Below, piece after piece: positions 1-8,366 of a stretch of DNA of 64,000 nt. The notes beneath the pieces are model-generated. The model was not told where the DNA came from. It saw only the letters and a list, made by a program, of their open reading frames with translations, and did no database searches. Position numbers and translations under genes: made by a program. Position 1 is the first letter of the stretch, and the number at the start of each line of letters is the position of its first letter. Source of the stretch: Nocardiopsis sp. N85 (GTDB lineage: Bacteria > Actinomycetota > Actinomycetes > Streptosporangiales > Streptosporangiaceae); the NCBI RefSeq assembly GCF_028882275.1, contig NZ_JARBUT010000016.1:1-64000 (forward strand), in the 5' to 3' direction.

Positions 1-69
1 CCGGGTCTTGCGCCGCGTCGCCAGCGGGCGCGGCGGAGTGGCGGGAATGCCGAGATCGACGGTGGTCAT
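1..69 (-). CDS. ispG: 4-hydroxy-3-methylbut-2-enyl diphosphate synthase (IspG/GcpE), N-terminal fragment
   Basis: Only the first 23 codons are inside the window. The reverse strand reads [20 protein letters not shown] before the edge, which resembles the N-terminus of actinobacterial IspG (a short leader with a LGIP/LGMP element, then an RRKxR stretch). IspG is the penultimate MEP-pathway enzyme, a [4Fe-4S] reductive dehydratase making HMBPP. Its ATG overlaps the dxs stop as ATGA (66-69), so it is the last visible cistron of the ispH-GGPPS-dxs-ispG operon. The short fragment limits certainty, but the operon context is strong support. Confidence 0.75.
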   Translation of the reverse strand, partial: MTTVDLGIPATPPRPLATRRKTR

Positions 70-1925
70 ACCTTCCCCTCGGTGTCGGAACGAACGGTGG
101 AGGCCGATGCGCCGCCGGTGAGGCCGCGCAGACCGGCCGCGAACTCCGGGTCCCTTTCGCGGCCGTCCAGCACGGCCATGTCCTCGGCCGCCGCCATCGA
201 GATGTCCTCGATGGTCAGCCCGCACAGGGAGAGCACGTCGGCGCGGCCTCCGTGGTCCAGGAAGCGGCGGGGGATGCCGAACTCGCGCAGCGGTGTGGTG
301 ACATCGGCGTCGCGCAGCGCCTGGGCGATGGTGGAACCCACCCCGCCCACCCGGCTGTTGTCCTCCACAGTGACCACCAGGCGGTGACGGCGGGCCATGT
401 CGCACAGACCGGGGGCGACCGGCGAGACCCAGCGCGGGTCCACGACCGTCACGCCGTGGCCCAGGTCGGTGAGGCGGTCGGCGACGCCCAGGGCCACGCG
501 CGCCAGCGCGCCGATCGACACCACCAGGACGTCCAGGGCGCCCTGGCGGTAGAGGACGTCCATCCCGGCGAACACGGTCTCGGTGGGGATGTCGGGTCCG
601 GTGGCCCCCTTGGGGAAGCGCACCAGGGTGGGCCCCTCCTCCCAGGAGACGGCCTCGTCCAGGAGTTCGGCCAGCCTGGCCCCGTCGCGGGGGGCGCAGA
701 TGCGCAGGCCCGGCACCACCTGGAGGACGGACATGTCCCACATGCCGTTGTGGCTGGGCCCGTCGTCACCGGTGACCCCCGACCTGTCCAGGACGAAGGT
801 GACGGCCCGACGGTGCAGGGCCACGTCCATGAGGAGCTGGTCCAGGGCGCGGTTGACGAAGGTGGAGTAGATGGCCACCACCGGGTGGACGCCGCCCATG
901 GACAGCCCGGCCGCCATCGTCACCGCGTGCTGTTCCGCTATGCCGACGTCGATGACGCGTTCGGGGAAGCGCTCGCGCAACGGCAGCAGGCCGGTGGGCT
1001 CGGTCATCGCCGCGGTGACGGCCACCACGTCGGGGCGCTCGGCGGCGATACGGGTGACGCACTCGCCGAACACCGCGCTGAAGGAGGGGCCGGAGGACGT
1101 GGACAGGGCTCGTCCGGTCCGACGGTCCATGGGGCGGATGGCGTGCCCCCGGTCCAGGTCGTTCTCCTCCGTGGGGGCGAACCCCCGCCCCTTCTCGGTG
1201 ACGGCGTGCACGATCACCGGACCGGTCGTCCGCCTGGCGCGGGTGAGCGCCTCCCGCAGGGCGGGAATGTCATGGCCGTCCACCGGCCCCAGGTAGGTCA
1301 GCCCCAGCTGCTCGAACACGCTGAGGTCGGCGTCGCCGCCGCGCAGGCGCGCGCAATGGTCGGCGAAGCCGCCGAGGGTGGGGTCGTAGGAGCGCTCGTT
1401 GTCGTTGAGCACGATGACCAGGGGGCGGTCGGGGCCGCCACCGATGTTGTTGAGCGCCTCCCAGGCCATCCCGCCGGTCATGGCCCCGTCGCCGATGACG
1501 GCGACCACCGCCCGGTCCGTGGTCCCGGTGAGGGCGTCGGCGCGGGCCAGACCGTCGGCGTAGGACAGCGCGGTCGAGGCGTGGGAGTTCTCCACCAGGT
1601 CGTGCTCGGACTCGGCACGGGAGGGGTAGCCGGACAGGCCGCCCGCCTTGCGGAGCCGGTCGAACCCGGCCCGGCGCCCCGTGATCAGCTTGTGGACGTA
1701 GGACTGGTGCCCGGTGTCCCAGAGCAGCCGGTCCTTCGGGGAGTCGAAGACCGTGTGCAGGGCGATGGTCAGTTCCACCACCCCCAGGTTGGGGCCCAGG
1801 TGACCACCGGAGGCGGTGACCCGGTCGATGAGGAATTCGCGGATCTCCCCGGCGAGTTCCCGGAGCCGTTCGTCGGAGAGCCCGCGCAACGACGCGGGTC
1901 CTTCGATCGTGTCCAACAGGGCCAT
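66..1925 (-). CDS. dxs: 1-deoxy-D-xylulose-5-phosphate synthase (DXS)
   Basis: DXS condenses pyruvate and glyceraldehyde-3-phosphate to DXP, the entry step of the MEP isoprenoid pathway. The protein is 619 aa, normal for the family. It has the conserved GGHLG near residue 40 and a thiamine-diphosphate motif starting with GDG at 145-147 and running to the NN at 159-160. The central pyrimidine-binding domain and C-terminal transketolase domain follow. A GAGGAG ribosome binding site lies just upstream of the ATG. It is the third gene of a tight MEP operon and its stop overlaps the ispG start. Being clustered with a GGPP synthase and biosynthetic genes, it is probably a pathway-dedicated copy that raises isoprenoid supply rather than the only housekeeping gene; that is inference. 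Confidence 0.95.
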   Translation of the reverse strand: MALLDTIEGPASLRGLSDERLRELAGEIREFLIDRVTASGGHLGPNLGVVELTIALHTVFDSPKDRLLWDTGHQSYVHKLITGRRAGFDRLRKAGGLSGYPSRAESEHDLVENSHASTALSYADGLARADALTGTTDRAVVAVIGDGAMTGGMAWEALNNIGGGPDRPLVIVLNDNERSYDPTLGGFADHCARLRGGDADLSVFEQLGLTYLGPVDGHDIPALREALTRARRTTGPVIVHAVTEKGRGFAPTEENDLDRGHAIRPMDRRTGRALSTSSGPSFSAVFGECVTRIAAERPDVVAVTAAMTEPTGLLPLRERFPERVIDVGIAEQHAVTMAAGLSMGGVHPVVAIYSTFVNRALDQLLMDVALHRRAVTFVLDRSGVTGDDGPSHNGMWDMSVLQVVPGLRICAPRDGARLAELLDEAVSWEEGPTLVRFPKGATGPDIPTETVFAGMDVLYRQGALDVLVVSIGALARVALGVADRLTDLGHGVTVVDPRWVSPVAPGLCDMARRHRLVVTVEDNSRVGGVGSTIAQALRDADVTTPLREFGIPRRFLDHGGRADVLSLCGLTIEDISMAAAEDMAVLDGRERDPEFAAGLRGLTGGASASTVRSDTEGKV

Positions 1926-1939
1926 GTGATCACTCCTCG

Positions 1940-1959
1940 GGACCGCCTCGGGGCGGTCC
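1940..1959 (-). other. hairpin between GGPP synthase and dxs
   Basis: An 8-bp perfect stem (GGACCGCC/GGCGGTCC) with a 4-nt loop lies in the 60-bp gap between the two cistrons, just upstream of the dxs Shine-Dalgarno. There is no T-tract, so it may tune mRNA stability or partial termination rather than end the transcript. Confidence 0.3.
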
Positions 1960-1985
1960 GGGTTACGGCGGTGGGCGGCACCCGT

Positions 1986-3029
1986 TCAGCGGTTGCGGTA
2001 GGCGACCTCGTGCGCCATGGCGGCGAGTTCGTCACGCCACCCGGAGTCCAGGGACGGGTGGCGCAGCGCGTTGACGGCGTCGGCGACCAGTTCGCCGATG
2101 CGCTCCTCGATGACGTCGCCGATGCCCAGGGCGTCGAGCCGGTCGCGCAGTCGGGGCACGTCCCATTCGGGCTGCTCCACCAGCGCGCGCACCTCGGCGT
2201 CGCGCCGCACGGCCAAGGCCAGGAGCAGGGTCATCTTGTGGGTCTCCAGGTCGAGGCCGACCGGTTTCCCGGTGTGGTCGCTGTCCCCGAACAGGTCGAT
2301 GAGGTCGTCCCGGAGCTGGAACGCCTCGCCCAGGGACTCCCCGTACCTCTCGAAGACCGGTGCCAGGTCGGAGCGCCCGGCCAGGGCGGCGCCCAGCAGC
2401 AGGGGGCGGTGGATGCTGTACCGGCCCGACTTGCAGACGGCGATCCACCGGGACAGCTCGGGATCGACGACCGAGCGGGCCGCCACGGCGACGTCCAATT
2501 GCTGGCCGATGACGATCTCGGTGAGGAAGGCGTTCCAGATCGTGCGCACGTCGGGCGGCAGCTCGGTGGTGAGCCGGTCGGCCAGGATGTCGGCGAAGTC
2601 CCCGGAGAGCACGGCCACCCCCTCGCCGTAGCGGCGGGCCTCGCCCCTCCACTGGTGGTGGAGGTGGTCGCGCAGGTGGCGCACGTGGGCGGTGGAACGC
2701 CCCCGACGCAGGTCGGAGTCGTCCAGGACGTCGTCGTGCAGGAGCGCACCGACGTGGACGAGTTCGACGGCGGCGGCGCAGTCGACGGCCCGCCGGTCGT
2801 CGGGGTCCCCGCCCGCGGCCAGGTGGCCGCTGAGCAGGAAGGCGGGGCGCAGGCGCTTGCCGCCCGCGGCGACCAGGGCGGCCACGTCGTCCACCGGCAC
2901 ACAGGCGCGGGGGTCGACCCTCGCCCACCGTTCGCGTTCGGTGCGCAGCAGGGTGTCGAGCCGGTCCTCGACCCGGTCCAGCAGTCGGGCGCGCAGGTCC
3001 CGGACGTCATCGACGGTGGGTGTCGTCAT
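1986..3029 (-). CDS. polyprenyl diphosphate synthase, probably geranylgeranyl diphosphate synthase
   Basis: An all-alpha trans-prenyltransferase of 347 aa that elongates IPP and allylic diphosphates. It shows GGKRLRP at 56-62, the first aspartate-rich motif DDVLD at 99-103 followed by DLRRGRST, and the second motif DDLID at 241-245. The residues four and five before the first motif are small (Ala, Gly), so the product pocket is not blocked as in FPP synthases. The WRG...RYG...AVLSGD pattern matches actinobacterial GGPP synthases from diterpenoid clusters. C20 is the likely product, though a longer chain is possible. The ATG at 3029 overlaps the ispH stop as ATGA; a longer upstream start would lie inside ispH and is unlikely. 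The gene supplies the terpenoid arm of the cluster. Confidence 0.88.
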   Translation of the reverse strand: MTTPTVDDVRDLRARLLDRVEDRLDTLLRTERERWARVDPRACVPVDDVAALVAAGGKRLRPAFLLSGHLAAGGDPDDRRAVDCAAAVELVHVGALLHDDVLDDSDLRRGRSTAHVRHLRDHLHHQWRGEARRYGEGVAVLSGDFADILADRLTTELPPDVRTIWNAFLTEIVIGQQLDVAVAARSVVDPELSRWIAVCKSGRYSIHRPLLLGAALAGRSDLAPVFERYGESLGEAFQLRDDLIDLFGDSDHTGKPVGLDLETHKMTLLLALAVRRDAEVRALVEQPEWDVPRLRDRLDALGIGDVIEERIGELVADAVNALRHPSLDSGWRDELAAMAHEVAYRNR

Positions 3030-4003
3030 GGGGTCCCCTTCGCGGATGCGGGCCGGTCGTCGCCGGGCCCGGTGCGGGCGAGTCTCGTCGGCGGGGAGAA
3101 GACGATGTCCTCCCGGGCGACGCTCTCCAGCTCGGTGTCGCGGAAGCCGTGGTCGGCGAGGAGGTCGAGCAGTTCCTCGACCAGCACATCGGGGGCGCTG
3201 GCCCCGGCGCTGACCCCCACCGTCGAGACCCCGGTGAGCCACTCCGCGGAGAATTCGCCCACGTCGGGTACCAGGTGGGAGGCGGTTCCGGAACGCCTGG
3301 CCACCTCGACCATGCGCACGGAGTTGCTGGAGTTGCGCGAGCCCACCACCAGGACGAGATCGCTGCGGGGGGCGATGGCCTTGATCGCGTCCTGGCGGTT
3401 CTGGCTGGCGTAGCAGATGTCATCGGTGCCCGGCCCGGTGAGGTCGTGGAACCGATCGCGGAGCACCTCGACGATCTCTCGGGTCTCGTCGACCGACAGG
3501 GTGGTCTGGGTGAGATAGGCCAGCGGGGCGTCGGCCGGCAGGTCCAGGGCCCGGGCGTCCTCCACCGTCTCCACGATCACGGTCCGGTCGGGGGCGTGCC
3601 CGTGGGTGCCCTCGACCTCCTCGTGCCCGGAGTGTCCGATGAGCAGGATCGTCCGGTCCGCCTTGGCGACGCGCAGGGCCTGCTGGTGGACCTTGGACAC
3701 CAGGGGGCAGGTGGCGTCGATGACGTCCAGCCGTCGCCTCCCGGCGTTGCGGCGCACCTCGGGCGAGACGCCGTGCGCGGAGAAGACGCAGACCTCTCCC
3801 TCGGGGATCTCGTCCTCCGAATCCACGAAGATCGCGCCGCGCTCGCGCAGCACGCGCACCACGTAGTGGTTGTGGACGATCTCCTTGCGCACGTAGACCG
3901 GTGGGCCGTACCGCTCCAAGGCGATCTCGATGATGGATATCGCTCGCCGGACACCTGCGCAAAAACCTCGCGGCTCGGCAAGGATCACTTTCTTTCGCTG
4001 CAC
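3026..4003 (-). CDS. ispH: 4-hydroxy-3-methylbut-2-enyl diphosphate reductase (IspH)
   Basis: The last MEP enzyme, reducing HMBPP to IPP and DMAPP. The protein is 325 aa. The three cysteines that ligate the [4Fe-4S] cluster are present at C15 (PRGFCAGV), C99 (DATCP) and C197 (DICYAS), matching the spacing of E. coli IspH. Conserved His residues lie in VHNHY and GHSGHEE. The start is GTG at 4003 with a good GGAGGTGG Shine-Dalgarno. It is the first gene of the leftward isoprenoid operon and is divergent from the rightward IS701-like/DAHP synthase genes, so its promoter lies in the 4004-4316 gap. Confidence 0.95.
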   Translation of the reverse strand: MQRKKVILAEPRGFCAGVRRAISIIEIALERYGPPVYVRKEIVHNHYVVRVLRERGAIFVDSEDEIPEGEVCVFSAHGVSPEVRRNAGRRRLDVIDATCPLVSKVHQQALRVAKADRTILLIGHSGHEEVEGTHGHAPDRTVIVETVEDARALDLPADAPLAYLTQTTLSVDETREIVEVLRDRFHDLTGPGTDDICYASQNRQDAIKAIAPRSDLVLVVGSRNSSNSVRMVEVARRSGTASHLVPDVGEFSAEWLTGVSTVGVSAGASAPDVLVEELLDLLADHGFRDTELESVAREDIVFSPPTRLARTGPGDDRPASAKGTP

Positions 4004-4316
4004 CTCAACGCCACCTCCAGTGACCCGGCTCCGGCGTTTCCGGACACCGGGAGGGTCGCCCTCCGGTGTTATCCATGACTTCGTTCGCGCTCCCCCGACT
4101 CTGCAACCGGAGCCGGCGCCGGGTCAACACGGGAGCAGGAGAAATAGCAGGAATCAGCTACATGTGACCAGAACCTGCTGGACAGGCCATTGTCAGTCGC
4201 TTGTCATTCACAAAACGACGAATCCGTTCTTAGTGTGAGAGCCACCTCAGAAAGAAATCGGAAAACACATTAGCCCCGTGTGGGCCGAGCGAAGTGCACC
4301 GGAGCGGAGAATCCGC
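4004..4316. promoter_or_regulatory. divergent intergenic region with heptamer direct repeat
   Basis: This 313-bp gap separates the leftward MEP operon from the rightward genes and is less GC-rich than its neighbours. At 4190-4207 are two direct heptamers, TTGTCAG and TTGTCAT, with starts 11 bp apart. One helical turn is the usual spacing of SARP/AfsR-type binding repeats. No convincing -10 element could be assigned. No gene is seen in it. Confidence 0.45.
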
Positions 4317-5546
4317 GTGAATACCGTGATCAAACCCGTGGAGAACGAGATCCCGTCACCGTCCGCCGCCCCGCCGCCCGCAGTGGCGGACGACGACCCG
4401 TTGCTGAACGACCTGGTCGACGAGTTGTTCTTTTCCCTGACCCGCAGCGACCAACGCCGTAAAGGGATGGACTACCTGCGCGGACTGTTGAGCACCCCCG
4501 GCCGCAAGTCGGTCCGGAACATGGCGGCCGCCCTCGGCGGCGCCGGGACGGGGCAGAGCCTGCACCACTTCGTGTGCAGTTCCACCTGGGAGTGGTCGCC
4601 GGTGCGCCGGGCCCTGGCCCGGTACACGATGCGCGAGTCGCCGCCGCAGGCGTGGGTGGTACGCCCCCTGGTCATCCCGAAGGTCGGGCGGCACTCGGTG
4701 GGCGTGAGCCGGTACTTCTCCGCGGACCTGGGACAGGTCGTGAACGCCCAGCGCGCCGTGGGGGTGTGGCTGGCCTCCGATCACCTGAGCGTGCCGGTGG
4801 AGTGGCGGCTGCACCTTCCCGGCCGGTGGCGGGGCGCGCTGGACTGCGGCGCCCCCACTCCGGCGATGGCCCAGTCGGAGACCCTGGTGGGGTGCGCCGC
4901 CGAGGCGAGCCTCGCCATGATCGAGAGCTGGGGGCTGCCCCCTCGCCCGGTGATCCTGGACCTGGACGACACCGACCCGTTGCCCGCGTTCCGTCGCCTG
5001 TACGCGGCCGGGCTGCGCCCGGCGGCGCGGATCCGACCGGAGCTGCCGCTGCGGGTGACCGACCCCGCCCTCATCGGCCACCGGGGGCGGACACTGCCCG
5101 CCGAGCTGGTGATGCGGGCCGGCCAGGAGATGCGCCGACCGGTACCGGACCCCTCGGACCCCGCCCGGCGGGCCCGACTGGTCGCGGCGGTGCGGGTGAC
5201 CCGCCCCTCGGCCGCGCCGTCGGCGCCCGGGGCCGCTCCCGAGGAGGAGTTGTTGCTGGTCGGGATCGGCCGGGGCGGACGCCCCTGGCCCCAGGAACTG
5301 TGGCTGGTCCGGCCACCGGAGTCCCACGCGGGCCCCGCCGCCCTGTGGGCGAGCCGGCTGGTGGACCGGGTCGAGCGGTCCTTCGCGCGGTTCGGCGACC
5401 CGGTGGGCATGCGCGACTACGCGGGCCGGTCGTTCAACGGGTGGCACCGCCACATCACACTCGCCTCGGTCGCGCACACCTTCCGCGCCCTGTCGCCGGT
5501 CGCGGAGGCGCGGGCACGGCCCACGACCGTCCCCGCCGCGACATGA
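4317..5546 (+). CDS. IS701-family transposase-like protein, catalytically degenerate
   Basis: A 409-aa protein whose body follows the IS701 DDE transposase fold: the PKxGxHSVGVxRxY block (121-133), the PVEWRLHLPGRW block (160-171), and the C-terminal GRSFNGWHRHITL block (370-382). Catalytic positions are altered. The first Asp, normally in a VVDDTGFPK context, is Arg116 (VVRPLVIPK). The Glu normally before the GRS block is Ala369. An Asp at 215 matches the second acidic position. No terminal inverted repeats or target duplication were seen, and the gene has the cluster's own composition. The GTG at 4317 has GGAGCGGAGA six bases upstream; a farther GTG at 4278 lacks one. It looks like a domesticated DNA-binding protein, perhaps a regulator of the cluster; that role is inference. 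Confidence 0.75.
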   Translation: MNTVIKPVENEIPSPSAAPPPAVADDDPLLNDLVDELFFSLTRSDQRRKGMDYLRGLLSTPGRKSVRNMAAALGGAGTGQSLHHFVCSSTWEWSPVRRALARYTMRESPPQAWVVRPLVIPKVGRHSVGVSRYFSADLGQVVNAQRAVGVWLASDHLSVPVEWRLHLPGRWRGALDCGAPTPAMAQSETLVGCAAEASLAMIESWGLPPRPVILDLDDTDPLPAFRRLYAAGLRPAARIRPELPLRVTDPALIGHRGRTLPAELVMRAGQEMRRPVPDPSDPARRARLVAAVRVTRPSAAPSAPGAAPEEELLLVGIGRGGRPWPQELWLVRPPESHAGPAALWASRLVDRVERSFARFGDPVGMRDYAGRSFNGWHRHITLASVAHTFRALSPVAEARARPTTVPAAT

Positions 5547-5661
5547 CGAAGTACAGCCGACTTCCCATGGCCGAGCCCGAGACCTCGGCACACTCGAACG
5601 GTCCGCGGTACGCGAGCGACCCTCTCGTGCCGCACCGACGCACCCGGATCATGGAGCAGCC

Positions 5662-6831
5662 GTGAAGACCGAGTCGCCCGACCTGCGCCGACGAACCGCG
5701 CTCCAGCAGCCCGACTGGGGCGACGACCCCCGGTTGCCCGAGGTCCGCGAACGGCTCCGGGCCCGGCCCGGACTGGTGCGGATCGAGGACGTGGACCGGT
5801 TGAGCGGCCTGCTGGCGCGGGTCGCGTCGGGCGAGGCCCGTGTGGTCACCGCCGGCGACTGCGCCGAGGACCCGGAGCGGTGCGGGCCCGAGGCGGTCGG
5901 CGCGCAGGAGTTCCTGGTGGGCGCCCTGGCCGAGGTGCTGGAGGCGACGACGGGTCGGCCGGTGGTGCGGGTGGGCCGGATCGGCGGACAGTTCGCCAAA
6001 CCGCGCTCGCGGCCCACCGAGATCGTCGAGGGGCGCGAACTGCCGGTGTACCGGGGCCATCTGGTCAACGCCCCGGAACCGACCCCGACCGGGCGCGCGC
6101 ACGACCCCGAGCGTCTGTTGGCGTGCCACGACGCGGCGCGCACCGTGCTGGAGCACCTGGGCCGGCGGTCCGGTCCCACCGGCCCGGCCCGGACGCCGTC
6201 GCTGTGGACGGCGCACGAGGCCCTGGTGCTCGACTACGAGGTCCCCGCGCTGCGCCGCACCCCGGACGGGCGCACCCTGCTGACCTCCACGCACTGGCCG
6301 TGGGTGGGAGACCGCACCCGCCACCCCGAGGGGGCGCACATCGCCCTGTTGTCCGGTGTCGCCAACCCGGTGGCCTGCAAGGTCGGCCCCTCGGCGACCG
6401 TCGAGGAGTTGCTGGAGGTGTGCGACCGGCTGGACCCCGAGCGGCGGCCGGGGCGGCTCACCCTCATCTCCCGCCAGGGGGTGGGCGGAACGGAGGCGCT
6501 GCGCCGCCTGGTCGCGGCCGTGCGCGCCGCGGGCCACCCGGCGATCTGGATGAGCGACCCGATGCACGGCAACACCGTCAGAACGCCCTCGGGTCTGAAG
6601 ACCCGCTACGTGTCGGCGATCGTCCGGGAGGTGCGGGAGTTCCAGGCGGCGGTGCGCGCGGCCGGCGGCATCGCCGGGGGCCTGCACCTGGAGGCCACCC
6701 ACGAGCCGGTCACCGAGTGCGTGTCCGACGCCTCCCGGGTCGACCGGGTGGCCGACCGGTACACCAGCCTGTGCGATCCCCGGCTCAACCCGGCCCAGGC
6801 GGTCGCGGTGGCGTCGGCGTGGACCGCGTGA
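5662..6831 (+). CDS. class II 3-deoxy-D-arabino-heptulosonate-7-phosphate (DAHP) synthase, PhzC-like
   Basis: Condenses phosphoenolpyruvate and erythrose-4-phosphate, the first shikimate step. The 389-aa protein has the metal-binding Cys of the AGDCAE motif at residue 67, GRIGGQFAKPRS near 113-124, DPMHGNT, and a C-terminal HLEATHEPVTEC segment like secondary-metabolism PhzC enzymes. At about 390 aa it is shorter than the regulated primary enzyme of actinomycetes (about 450 aa), as usual for cluster-borne copies that escape feedback control. GTG start with GGAG upstream. It opens the four-gene operon that ends in the ADIC synthase, so it likely boosts chorismate supply for 3-hydroxyanthranilate. 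Confidence 0.92.
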   Translation: MKTESPDLRRRTALQQPDWGDDPRLPEVRERLRARPGLVRIEDVDRLSGLLARVASGEARVVTAGDCAEDPERCGPEAVGAQEFLVGALAEVLEATTGRPVVRVGRIGGQFAKPRSRPTEIVEGRELPVYRGHLVNAPEPTPTGRAHDPERLLACHDAARTVLEHLGRRSGPTGPARTPSLWTAHEALVLDYEVPALRRTPDGRTLLTSTHWPWVGDRTRHPEGAHIALLSGVANPVACKVGPSATVEELLEVCDRLDPERRPGRLTLISRQGVGGTEALRRLVAAVRAAGHPAIWMSDPMHGNTVRTPSGLKTRYVSAIVREVREFQAAVRAAGGIAGGLHLEATHEPVTECVSDASRVDRVADRYTSLCDPRLNPAQAVAVASAWTA

Positions 6832-6860
6832 GGACCCCCATGGAACGAGAGGAGTCCGCG

Positions 6861-7631
6861 ATGGAGCGGAAGGTGGCCCTGGTGACCGGGGCCGCGAGCG
6901 GTATCGGGGCGGCCGTGGCACGCGCTCTGGGCGAGCGGGGCGCGATGGTGGCCCTGGTGGACCGGGACCGCCCCGGCCTGGAGCGGGTCACCGCCGGGCT
7001 CACGGACGACGGGGTGCGGGCGGTGGCGATCACGGCGGACGTGGCCGCCGCCGGGGAGGCCGAGCGGGTGGTCGCCGAGGCCGAGGACCTGCTGGGATCA
7101 CTGGACCACCTGGTCAACGCCGCCGGGGTGCTGAGGATGGGCGGGGCCTGGGAGCTCGACGACCGGCAGTGGAACGAGAGCCTGGAGGTGAACGCCACCG
7201 GTGTCTTCGCCATGTCCCGGGCGGCGGCGCGCACGATGGTGACGCGTTCGACCGGGGCCATCGTCACCGTGGCCTCCAACGCGGCGGGCACCGCGCGTGC
7301 CGGCATGGCCGCCTACGCCGCCTCAAAGGCCGCGGCCGTGGCGTTCACCCGCTGCCTGGGGCTGGAGCTGGCCGGCCATGGCGTGCGCTGCAACGTCGTG
7401 GCCCCGGGCTCCACCGACACCCCGATGCTGCGGTCGATGTGGAAGGACGCGGCGGGCCCCCGGGCCACCCTCGACGGCGACCCCGACGCCTACCGGGTGG
7501 GCATACCCCTGCGTCGGATCGCCGAGCCCGACGACGTCGCCGACGCGGTCGTCTTCCTACTGTCCGACCGGGCCCGGCACATCACCATGCAGACGCTCAC
7601 CGTGGACGGTGGGGCCACCCTGGGCGCGTGA
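6861..7631 (+). CDS. short-chain dehydrogenase, probable 2,3-dihydro-3-hydroxyanthranilate dehydrogenase
   Basis: A classical SDR of 256 aa: TGAASGIG nucleotide motif at 9-16, NAAG at 86-89, and catalytic Ser139, Tyr152 and Lys156 (YAASK). It resembles DhbA/EntA-type 2,3-dihydro-2,3-dihydroxybenzoate dehydrogenases. Placed between DAHP synthase and PhzD/PhzE homologues, it is best read as the enzyme that aromatises trans-2,3-dihydro-3-hydroxyanthranilate to 3-hydroxyanthranilate with NAD+, as described for calcimycin-type and related pathways. The start at 6861 is preferred over an ATG at 6840 because GAGAGGAG sits 6-8 bases ahead. Substrate assignment is inferred from context. Confidence 0.82.
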   Translation: MERKVALVTGAASGIGAAVARALGERGAMVALVDRDRPGLERVTAGLTDDGVRAVAITADVAAAGEAERVVAEAEDLLGSLDHLVNAAGVLRMGGAWELDDRQWNESLEVNATGVFAMSRAAARTMVTRSTGAIVTVASNAAGTARAGMAAYAASKAAAVAFTRCLGLELAGHGVRCNVVAPGSTDTPMLRSMWKDAAGPRATLDGDPDAYRVGIPLRRIAEPDDVADAVVFLLSDRARHITMQTLTVDGGATLGA

Positions 7632-7682
7632 ACCCGCCCGCACCGGGGACCGCACCGGACGACCAGCAGGAGGAGGACGACC

Positions 7683-8366
7683 ATGCCAGGCATCCCGCCC
7701 ATCCGGAACTACCCCATGCCGACCGCCGACGCACTGCCCGACAACGTCGCGCGGTGGGACCTCGATCCCGACCGAGCGGTCCTGCTCGTCCATGACATGC
7801 AGCGGTTCTTCCTCCGGCCCTTCGCCACCACCGAGGAGCCGTACGGAACGCTGCTGAAGAACTGTGCCCTGTTGCGCGAGCACGCCGTGCGTGCGGGCGC
7901 ACGGGTCGCGTACACCGCCCAGCCGGGACGGATGACCCCCGGCGAACGCGGCCTGCTCCGCGATTTCTGGGGACCGGGCATGACCACTTCCGTCGAGGAC
8001 CGCGAGGTGGTGGAACCGCTCACCCCGGGACCGGACGACTGGATGTTCACCAAGTGGCGTTACAGCGCCTTCCACCGGTCCGACCTGCTGGAGCGCATGC
8101 GCGCCGAGGGGCGCGACCAGTTGGTGCTCTGTGGCGTGTACGCGCACGTGGGCGTGTTGATGACGGGGGTGGACGCCTTCAGCCATGACATCCGCGTGTT
8201 CCTGGCGGCCGACGCGGTCGCCGACTTCGACGCCGAACACCACCGTCTCGCGCTGGAGTACGCCGCGACGCGGTGCGCCGTGGTGGCGCCCACCGAGAGA
8301 CTGCTCGACCGCATGACCGTCCCCGGGGCCGACCGGAGCCCGGTCGAAGTGGAGGAGGAACGATGA
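7683..8366 (+). CDS. PhzD-like isochorismatase (2-amino-2-deoxyisochorismate hydrolase)
   Basis: An isochorismatase-fold vinyl-ether hydrolase of 227 aa that should split ADIC into pyruvate and trans-2,3-dihydro-3-hydroxyanthranilate. The catalytic Asp is at residue 38 in LLVHDMQ, the same position as in Pseudomonas PhzD. The partner Lys is in TKWRYSAF (K124), and the CGVYAHVG signature is present. The N-terminal [12 protein letters not shown] segment is typical of PhzD/EntB proteins. It lacks the C-terminal aryl-carrier domain of EntB, so the product is released free. AGGAGG-type ribosome binding site upstream. Its stop overlaps the next start as ATGA. Confidence 0.92.
   Translation: MPGIPPIRNYPMPTADALPDNVARWDLDPDRAVLLVHDMQRFFLRPFATTEEPYGTLLKNCALLREHAVRAGARVAYTAQPGRMTPGERGLLRDFWGPGMTTSVEDREVVEPLTPGPDDWMFTKWRYSAFHRSDLLERMRAEGRDQLVLCGVYAHVGVLMTGVDAFSHDIRVFLAADAVADFDAEHHRLALEYAATRCAVVAPTERLLDRMTVPGADRSPVEVEEER

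Noticed and set aside
252-3413. A 1053-codon open frame antisense to dxs, the GGPP synthase and ispH.
   Set aside because: It is a high-GC shadow frame: low-complexity Gly/Val/Asp/Gln-rich translation with no domain, opposite well-supported enzymes with intact active sites.
4317-5546. An active insertion sequence.
   Set aside because: At least two catalytic positions are substituted, and no terminal inverted repeats or target duplications were found around it.
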